From: JBGSON01 sp041739085 | Lineage (GTDB): Bacteria > Patescibacteriota > Gracilibacteria > CAIRYL01 | Direction: 5' to 3' | Assembly: GCA_041739085.1 (NCBI GenBank) | Contig: JBGSON010000036.1 | Coordinates: 1-42,028, forward strand | DNA: 42,028 bases | In this document: in pieces, positions 15,919-20,799 of the stretch | Position numbering within the stretch: the stretch's first letter is position 1 | Layout: each line of letters opens with the position of its first letter | Notes under the pieces: model-generated | What the model was told of the DNA's origin: nothing | Seen by the model: only the letters and a program-made list of their open reading frames with translations | Database searches by the model: none | Made by a program: the position numbers and the translations under genes

Positions 15919-15943
15919 GGAAGGCAAGCGATCCTCTGTCACT

Positions 15944-16013
15944 GTTCATAAGAGTCTGTAAAAGCTCATAAGAGTTCATAAAGTCCATAAACGTTTATAA
16001 GGTTTATAAAGTT
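15944..16013 (+). repeat. Tandem 9-10 bp repeat array (GTTYATAAA family)
   Basis: About eight degenerate units of 9-10 bp with consensus GTTCATAAA/GTTTATAAA; the last units (GTTTATAAG then GTTTATAAA) are exactly 9 bp. The same unit recurs at 17396, 19622 and, reversed, at 32861 and 36058. Confidence 0.85.
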
Positions 16014-16029
16014 ACTTGAATACTTTTTG

Positions 16030-16095
16030 GAAGCCGACTGGCTTCAGGTGACTTGTCCGGGGCATCTCATGGGGGATGCCTCCAGCTCAGGTCGG
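16030..16095. repeat. Structured hairpin element (copy 1)
   Basis: Contains GGCATC (16061-16066) pairing with GATGCC (16075-16080), enclosed by CTGG/CCAG (16038-16041 with 16082-16085) and CCGA/TCGG (16034-16037 with 16092-16095). An alternative local hairpin GAAGCC/GGCTTC lies at 16030-16045. The core resembles 17605-17628 (GGTCACCTC...GAGGTGCC), with stem bases changed on both arms. Confidence 0.6.
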
Positions 16096-16242
16096 AAACA
16101 GAAATACACTTGCAAATAATGAATGAGAAAAACTCTCAAACAGTGAAATCCAAACAATCGCAACCAAAAATTAGCTCAAATCAGATGTAATTTTTTGAGA
16201 GACGCCTATTTGCGATGCGGCGCATTCCCAGCCCACATGAGG

Positions 16243-16271
16243 TTGACAAAAAGAATTAAAAATGATATAAA
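16243..16271 (+). promoter_or_regulatory. Near-consensus sigma70 promoter of the unknown cassette
   Basis: TTGACA (16243-16248), 17 bp, TATAAA (16266-16271). The predicted start near 16278 is 23 nt before a GTG that opens a 97-codon frame, and about 310 nt before the ATG at 16591. Confidence 0.78.
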
Positions 16272-16300
16272 ATCACATCTGATCATTAAAACCATCGGAA

Positions 16301-16594
16301 GTGAAAGATGGAGAGGAGCCTGCCGAAAGGAGCATGAGCGGTGTTTCTGGGAAACCAGTGAATATCCTCTGCAAATATATTTCCGGCAGACTTTCTCTCC
16401 GTCGTGTTACTACAAACTCTTACTTCTGCAATTTAGCCGCCTGGATTCGGAGAGAGAATGGACTCTTCGTTCTTTCCCCGAATCCAACCGCGGCTGAATC
16501 GGATCAGAGGAGGTGTATCGGAACATCAGCCGCAAAAATGGAAAACCGCTGCCTGTGCAAACTGGCGGTTTATCATAGAGGAAGGAATAAATGA
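16301..16594 (+). CDS. Possible small Cys-rich protein, coupled to the next gene
   Basis: A 97-codon frame from a GTG 23 nt after the predicted transcription start, ending in a TGA that overlaps the ATG of the next gene (ATGA). It has five Cys and many Arg; no recognised family, signal peptide or membrane helix. Support is positional: strong promoter, normal leader length for this genome, and the coupling overlap. Against it are the GTG start, no homologue, and no Shine-Dalgarno. The alternative is that 16278-16590 is a long untranslated leader or small RNA. Confidence 0.35.
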   Translation: MKDGEEPAERSMSGVSGKPVNILCKYISGRLSLRRVTTNSYFCNLAAWIRRENGLFVLSPNPTAAESDQRRCIGTSAAKMENRCLCKLAVYHRGRNK

Positions 16595-17262
16595 GACTCG
16601 TGTTTTTGCATCGTCTCGCAATTCTTATTATTGGGCTTCTCCTCGGGTACATAACGGGCCGTTCGTCGGTGAAGCCGATAATGTATCATGATTTCGATTT
16701 CGAGGATGTGCAACAGGACAAGGGTTTGTTCCCATACCCCTTCTCCCAAAAAGAGAAGTTCTCCAGAGACCTCGTCCTGCAAGCGATAGTTATTCGTGAG
16801 CGTCTCAGGGGAAGGATAAACATGGACTTGGGCAACGGCCCACCCATTTTTGTCCCGGACGACCAAGAGCCACTCTACCTCCTCCAGGACACACTCGGAG
16901 AGATTGAGAAGCTCGTTGGGACGCTGCAAAAACAGCAGCGGAATCGAAAGGTTTCTCGTCTTGTCCGAACTCCGGTTCCAGTTCCAGTTCTGGCATCAAT
17001 CACTCCTTCCAACCCAGACATAGGCGAACTGCGCTTCGTGGATTGCGATGTGCTCGTGAAAAAGCAGATCGGAATCAACGGGGGGCTCCTCAATGCGCTG
17101 TCATGCAATGGGGAGGTCGAGGCAAATCTCAATCTCATCTTCCCCACAGTGACGGCTGCAACCACCCCCTTACGTATCCTTGAGGATCAGAATGAAGTCC
17201 TCAGGTGGTACATTTGGGAAAGAGTGTGGCTTCCGCACCGGCATGAACTGCAGGAGAAGTAG
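16591..17262 (+). CDS. Membrane-anchored protein of unknown function
   Basis: A 223-residue protein: a short basic N-terminus, one membrane helix (about residues 8-22, RLAILIIGLLLGYITG), then a soluble, probably extracytoplasmic region with a possible coiled-coil (about residues 95-120, LYLLQDTLGEIEKLVGTLQK), a Val/Pro-rich linker and a C-terminal mixed domain. No family recognised. A purine-rich Shine-Dalgarno (GAGGAAGG) precedes the ATG, unlike most genes here. It lies in a cassette bracketed by repeat arrays and hairpins between the slipin gene and argS. Confidence 0.68.
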   Translation: MRLVFLHRLAILIIGLLLGYITGRSSVKPIMYHDFDFEDVQQDKGLFPYPFSQKEKFSRDLVLQAIVIRERLRGRINMDLGNGPPIFVPDDQEPLYLLQDTLGEIEKLVGTLQKQQRNRKVSRLVRTPVPVPVLASITPSNPDIGELRFVDCDVLVKKQIGINGGLLNALSCNGEVEANLNLIFPTVTAATTPLRILEDQNEVLRWYIWERVWLPHRHELQEK

Positions 17263-17278
17263 TCGTAGGTAACTCGGC

Positions 17279-17373
17279 GGAAAGGGGGACAGACATGAAA
17301 TCGTGAGTTTCGCGGCGTTCACCGCTCGCACTCACATTGGATACACATCCATTATCGTCTGCCCCCTCTTTCC
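17279..17373. other. Predicted three-way-junction structured element
   Basis: A closing stem of 15 pairs (17279-17294 with 17357-17373; one A/C mismatch, one bulge) encloses two hairpins: GTGAGT/ACTCAC (17303-17308 with 17330-17335) stacked on GCGG/CCGC (17312-17315 with 17322-17325), and TGGAT/ATCCA (17338-17351). It starts 17 bp after the stop of the 223-residue gene. No T-run follows on either strand, so it is not a standard terminator. It could be a 3' UTR structure, small RNA or DNA recombination site. Confidence 0.6.
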
Positions 17374-17395
17374 TTATGCAAAAAAAATCGGAGAA

Positions 17396-17478
17396 GTTCA
17401 AAAAAGTTGAAAGTGGGAAGATTTGTAAAGTTTGTAAAAGTTTATAAGGTTCATAAAGTTTATAAAGTTCATAACGTT
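17396..17478 (+). repeat. Tandem 9-bp repeat array (GTTYATAAA family)
   Basis: About seven to eight units; the last four (17440-17475) are in perfect 9-bp phase: GTTTATAAG, then GTTCATAAA, GTTTATAAA and GTTCATAAC. Earlier units (ATTTGTAAA, GTTTGTAAAA) are diverged. It begins the composite element upstream of argS. Confidence 0.88.
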
Positions 17479-17519
17479 GTCTGTCCCAGAGAAGCTCTCT
17501 CGGGAAAACTGGCAGACAA
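17477..17519. repeat. Hairpin following the 9-bp array
   Basis: TTGTCTG (17477-17483) pairs with CAGACAA (17513-17519); inside it CCCAGAGA (17485-17492) pairs with TCTCT and GGG (17496-17504) around an AGC loop. No T-run follows. Confidence 0.6.
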
Positions 17520-17538
17520 ATGCTTATTCAAGCAATTC

Positions 17539-17571
17539 CTTTTCTTTTGTGTTTTGTCTTTTATACTTCAA
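17539..17571 (+). repeat. Heptamer array (partial copy) ending in ACTTCAA
   Basis: Five in-phase 7-bp units of the CTTTTGT type, ending with the unit ACTTCAA (17565-17571) and followed by TTTAGT. Nearly the same ending (ACTTCAA then TTGAGT) occurs at 17759-17771, so this looks like a duplicate of the array that abuts the argS promoter. Confidence 0.75.
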
Positions 17572-17574
17572 TTT

Positions 17575-17632
17575 AGTGGAAGTCACCTGCCTCCGACTCG
17601 ACTAGGTCACCTCAGGGGAGGTGCCTCCCACT
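17575..17632. repeat. Structured hairpin element (copy 2)
   Basis: A long imperfect hairpin: AGTGG (17575-17579) pairs with CCACT (17628-17632), and the stem continues through about 18 positions with three mismatches. An alternative inner stem CACCTC/GAGGTG (within 17605-17625) matches the core of copy 1 at 16061-16080, with paired base changes. Confidence 0.6.
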
Positions 17633-17640
17633 GAATGCGT

Positions 17641-17712
17641 AAGCAAACAAGCAGACAAGCCAGTAAGCAATAGCTTTTTTGCTTGCTCGCTTGATAGCTT
17701 GCCTGCTCTCCT
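17641..17712. repeat. 8-bp tandem array with an orientation flip
   Basis: Nine units in exact 8-bp phase. The first four begin AAGC (17641-17672); the following ones begin GCTT or GCT (17673-17712), the reverse complement. The two halves can therefore pair (for example AAGCAA 17665-17670 with TTGCTT 17679-17684). Confidence 0.8.
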
Positions 17713-17723
17713 TTGTTCGTTTC

Positions 17724-17765
17724 CTTTTCTCTTTTGTGTTTTCTCTTTTGTGCTTAGTACTTCAA
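17724..17765 (+). repeat. Heptamer array abutting the argS promoter
   Basis: Six units in exact 7-bp phase, starting CTTTTCT and CTTTTGT and ending ACTTCAA (17759-17765). The argS -35 box starts at the next base. Confidence 0.88.
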
Positions 17766-17794
17766 TTGAGTTTTCTCACTTTTTCCGTCAGAAT
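17766..17794 (+). promoter_or_regulatory. Putative argS promoter
   Basis: TTGAGT (17766-17771), 17 bp, CAGAAT (17789-17794). The region TTTTCCGTCAGAAT is nearly repeated upstream of nadB (TTTTCCGGCAGAAT, 36138-36151). The leader is about 16 nt. Confidence 0.55.
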
Positions 17795-17816
17795 ATCCGT
17801 CGGTATCATCATCCCC

Positions 17817-19616
17817 ATGGAAGAGAACACGACAATGCAGTCAGTACGGGAAAAGCTCTCTGAAGCAATCGAGAAGACTCTCGGAAAACTCGGTATCGAG
17901 GCTCCTGGTTTTAGTCTCGAACATCCCCAGGACGAGACGTACGGGGATTTCTCGACGAATGCGGCTTTTCTTGCGGGGAAAAAACTCGGAAAACCACCGC
18001 TCCATCTTGCGGAAGAATTGAAAGAAAATTTTCCTTCTCTCGATTTCATCTCCGATGTCTCTGTCGCGAAACCGGGATTTCTCAATTTCCGTGTGAAAAG
18101 CGAAGTCGTTGCTTCAGAACTCCTCGATATCCTGCGGCTGCAGGAGAAATACGGATCGAATTCCAAGGGGAAAGGGAAAAAATGGCTTCTGGAACATACT
18201 TCACCGAATCCGAACAAGGCGATGCACATCGGACATCTCCGGAACAATGTCATCGGGATGGCGCTTGCGAAGATATGGGAATTTTCTGGGATCAAGGTGA
18301 CTCTTGACTGCATCGACAATAATCGCGGAATCGCAATCGCAAAGCTCATGTGGGGATTCCTCCAGTTCGCTAGGAAAACACCTGCAGGGACGGCGACAAT
18401 CGATTCCTGGTTCTCCCATCAGGATGATTGGCACACACCGGAATCAGAAGGAATGAGGCCGGATCGTTTCGTGGATGACCTCTACGTAAAAGGAGAGAAA
18501 GATTTTTCAGAAAATGAAGAATCCGCAAAAGCGGTGCGGAAGATCGTGGTCGACTGGGAAGCCCATGATAAAAAAGTATGGGCTCTCTGGGAACATGTTT
18601 TGAAATATTCCTATGAAGGACAGAGCAGGACTCTTGCCCGCCTCATGAGCAGATGGGATAAGGTCTGGCACGAACACGAACATTATGAGAAAGGGAAAGA
18701 ATTCGTGGAGCGGGGATTAAGAGAAGGGATTTTCCGTAAGCTTGAAGACGGCGCGGTCCTCACCGATCTCGAATCGAAATACGGAATTGCGGACACCATC
18801 CTCATGAAAAGTGACGGCACCGCCCTCTACATCACTCAGGATCTTGCGCTCACAGAGCTGAAACACGACGCATTCGACGCGGGAAAAATGTTCTGGCTCA
18901 TCGGACCGGAGCAGTCCCTCGCCATGAGACAGATGTTTGCCGCCTGCGATCAGCTCGGGATCAACCGTTATGACGATTGTATTCATCTCTCGTACGGAAG
19001 GATGAATATCAAAGGCCAAGGGAAGATGAGCTCCCGCCTCGGGAATGTCATCTATATCGATGACCTCATCGACCTCGCGAAGGAAGAGATCATGAAGAGG
19101 ATGGATGACTCGCAGTTTTCAAAAGAAGAGGCTGAGAGTATCGCAGAGAAAGTTGCAGTGGGAGCCGTTAAATACAGCATACTGAAGGTCGGCCGGACAA
19201 TGAACATGGAGTTTGACATCGAGAGCTCGATCGCATTCGAAGGAAATTCCGGACCATATATCCAGTACACTTGTGTCCGGACACAAAGCCTTCTTAAAAA
19301 GCTCGAGGAAGAAGTCGATTTCAAAAAGATCGTCATCCCGGATTCCTTGAACATCGAAGAAGAATCCCTCCTCCGGTATCTCTACCGGTTCGGGGAAACC
19401 GTTTTAGAATCGACTGAATCCTATTCCCCGCATTTTGTCTGTACGTATCTCCACGAGCTCTCGAAGAGATACAACGCACTCTACAACGAACATATGATCT
19501 TGAGAGAACCTGACGAAAAAATGAGGCATTTCCGCATTCTTCTCACCGCGGCGACAGGGCAGATATTACGAAACGGACTTACTGTCCTTAATATCGAAGT
19601 GCCGGAGAGGATGTAG
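17817..19616 (+). CDS. argS: Arginyl-tRNA synthetase
   Basis: Class I synthetase charging tRNA-Arg. It has 599 residues with the N-terminal ArgRS additional domain (EHPQDETYGDFSTNAAF), the HIGH signature in SPNPNKAMHIGHLRNNV, the KMSKS variant GKMSSRLGNVIYIDDL, and a C-terminal DALR-type anticodon domain. An in-frame extension reaches 17679, but it would translate the heptamer array and promoter into an artificial hydrophobic peptide; the ATG at 17817 (MEENTTMQSVREKLSEAIE) begins where ArgRS homologues begin. Confidence 0.96.
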   Translation: MEENTTMQSVREKLSEAIEKTLGKLGIEAPGFSLEHPQDETYGDFSTNAAFLAGKKLGKPPLHLAEELKENFPSLDFISDVSVAKPGFLNFRVKSEVVASELLDILRLQEKYGSNSKGKGKKWLLEHTSPNPNKAMHIGHLRNNVIGMALAKIWEFSGIKVTLDCIDNNRGIAIAKLMWGFLQFARKTPAGTATIDSWFSHQDDWHTPESEGMRPDRFVDDLYVKGEKDFSENEESAKAVRKIVVDWEAHDKKVWALWEHVLKYSYEGQSRTLARLMSRWDKVWHEHEHYEKGKEFVERGLREGIFRKLEDGAVLTDLESKYGIADTILMKSDGTALYITQDLALTELKHDAFDAGKMFWLIGPEQSLAMRQMFAACDQLGINRYDDCIHLSYGRMNIKGQGKMSSRLGNVIYIDDLIDLAKEEIMKRMDDSQFSKEEAESIAEKVAVGAVKYSILKVGRTMNMEFDIESSIAFEGNSGPYIQYTCVRTQSLLKKLEEEVDFKKIVIPDSLNIEEESLLRYLYRFGETVLESTESYSPHFVCTYLHELSKRYNALYNEHMILREPDEKMRHFRILLTAATGQILRNGLTVLNIEVPERM

Positions 19617-19621
19617 GGAGA

Positions 19622-19773
19622 GTTCATAAAATTCGTAAAAGTTCATAAAAGTGAGGAGGGGAAAGCAGGAAAGTGTTCAAGTCGGCAAGTATTCAAGCGG
19701 ACAAGGAATTCTTTTCTCTTTTGTGCTTTTTCTTTTCTGCTTTGTACTTTGTATTTTGTGCTTTGTTCTTCTC
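19622..19773 (+). repeat. Composite 9-8-7 bp repeat upstream of trxB
   Basis: Three arrays in succession. 19622-19650: three GTTCATAAA-like units starting 6 bp after the argS stop. 19673-19704: four exact 8-bp units GNNNNCAA (equivalently CAAGNNNN). 19711-19773: nine exact 7-bp units of CTTTTCT/GCTTTGT type. The array runs into the trxB extended -10. Confidence 0.88.
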
Positions 19774-19782
19774 TGTTATGAT
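19774..19782 (+). promoter_or_regulatory. Extended -10 promoter of trxB
   Basis: TGT then TATGAT (19777-19782). The -35 position falls inside the heptamer array (TTTGTG-type hexamers). The leader is about 25 nt. Confidence 0.55.
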
Positions 19783-19813
19783 TTCTCATGTAATTTTCTT
19801 TCAGGATTTCCCT

Positions 19814-20737
19814 ATGTTCGATGTCGTTATTATCGGATCCGGAGCTGCCGGATACACCGCCGCTCTCTATTCTGCGAGGTACAAACTCAAAACACTCATC
19901 ATCGGAAACCAGGAAGGTGGGCAGACTGCATTTGCCCACGATGTCGAGAACTATCCCGGCTTCAAGTCGATCAAAGGCCCCGAACTCATGTCACGATTCA
20001 AAGAACATGCTCTCGAGTATGGTGTAGAGGAAAAAATAGACGAAGTCGTGGCCATCGACCGGACGGATGACGGGATATTCACTCTGAAACTTTCCCTGAG
20101 CGGAGATGAAATCCAGACAAAAGCGGTGATCCTCACGGTGGGGACAAAACGACGGAAACTCGGTGTTGTCGGAGAAGAAAAATTCGATGGGAAAGGAGTG
20201 ACCTATTGCGCTACCTGCGACGGTTTCTTCTTCCGGGGGAAGGTGGTCGCGGTCATCGGAGGAGGAGATGCGGCGGCGACCGCGGCGCTCTACCTCGCTG
20301 AGATATGTCCGAAAGTCTATCTCATCGTACGAAAAGAGAAGATGCGCGCGGAGCCTATCTGGGTGGAACAACTGGAAGCGAAAGGGAATGTCGAATTCCT
20401 GTACGGATCCCATGTGAAAGAATTTCATGGAGATTTGAAACTCGAAAGGGTAGAGCTCATCGATGGGAAATCTCTTGATGATGTCGCCGGAGTGTTCATC
20501 GAGATCGGATCCACGCCGAATACGGCACTCGTTGATAAGTTTGAACTCGAGATGACGGACAAGGGATTTCTCGTCGTCGGGAAAGACCAGTCGACAAAGA
20601 TCCCGGGACTCTATGCAGCAGGTGATGTTACCAATGAATCCAATAATTTCCATCAGATCTCGACCGCAATCGGAGAGGCGAGTATTGCAGCGAATTCAGT
20701 ATTTGAATATCTCACGGCGAAGAAGGGAGGCAAGTAG
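19814..20737 (+). CDS. trxB: Thioredoxin reductase-like flavoprotein
   Basis: FAD-dependent pyridine nucleotide-disulfide oxidoreductase; TrxB reduces thioredoxin in the cytoplasm. It has 307 residues: FAD motif DVVIIGSGAAGYTAALYSAR, redox pair CATC (Cys132/Cys135) in VTYCATCDGFF, second nucleotide site VIGGGDAAATAAL, and the FAD motif LYAAGDVTNESNN. The NADPH-phosphate motif HRRxxxR of classical TrxB reads VRKEKMR here, so cofactor preference may differ. The start at 19814 (MFDVVIIGSG) is chosen; the in-frame extension to 19673 is repeat sequence. No thioredoxin gene is adjacent. Confidence 0.9.
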   Translation: MFDVVIIGSGAAGYTAALYSARYKLKTLIIGNQEGGQTAFAHDVENYPGFKSIKGPELMSRFKEHALEYGVEEKIDEVVAIDRTDDGIFTLKLSLSGDEIQTKAVILTVGTKRRKLGVVGEEKFDGKGVTYCATCDGFFFRGKVVAVIGGGDAAATAALYLAEICPKVYLIVRKEKMRAEPIWVEQLEAKGNVEFLYGSHVKEFHGDLKLERVELIDGKSLDDVAGVFIEIGSTPNTALVDKFELEMTDKGFLVVGKDQSTKIPGLYAAGDVTNESNNFHQISTAIGEASIAANSVFEYLTAKKGGK

Positions 20738-20799
20738 GCCTGGAACAGTATATACAGTTCATCAGGGTAATGAATTTCCCGTTTGAGGTTTTCCACTAT

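Noticed and set aside
16030..17632. Integron attC sites flanking a gene cassette
   Set aside because: The hairpins lack the conserved attC core (GTTRRRY and its complement) and no integrase gene is visible; kept only as structured repeats.
15944..17765. CRISPR array
   Set aside because: Units are 7-10 bp with no spacers of unique sequence, and no cas genes are present.
20738..20799. Terminator between convergent trxB and the PKD gene
   Set aside because: No stem longer than a few base pairs and no T-run could be found.
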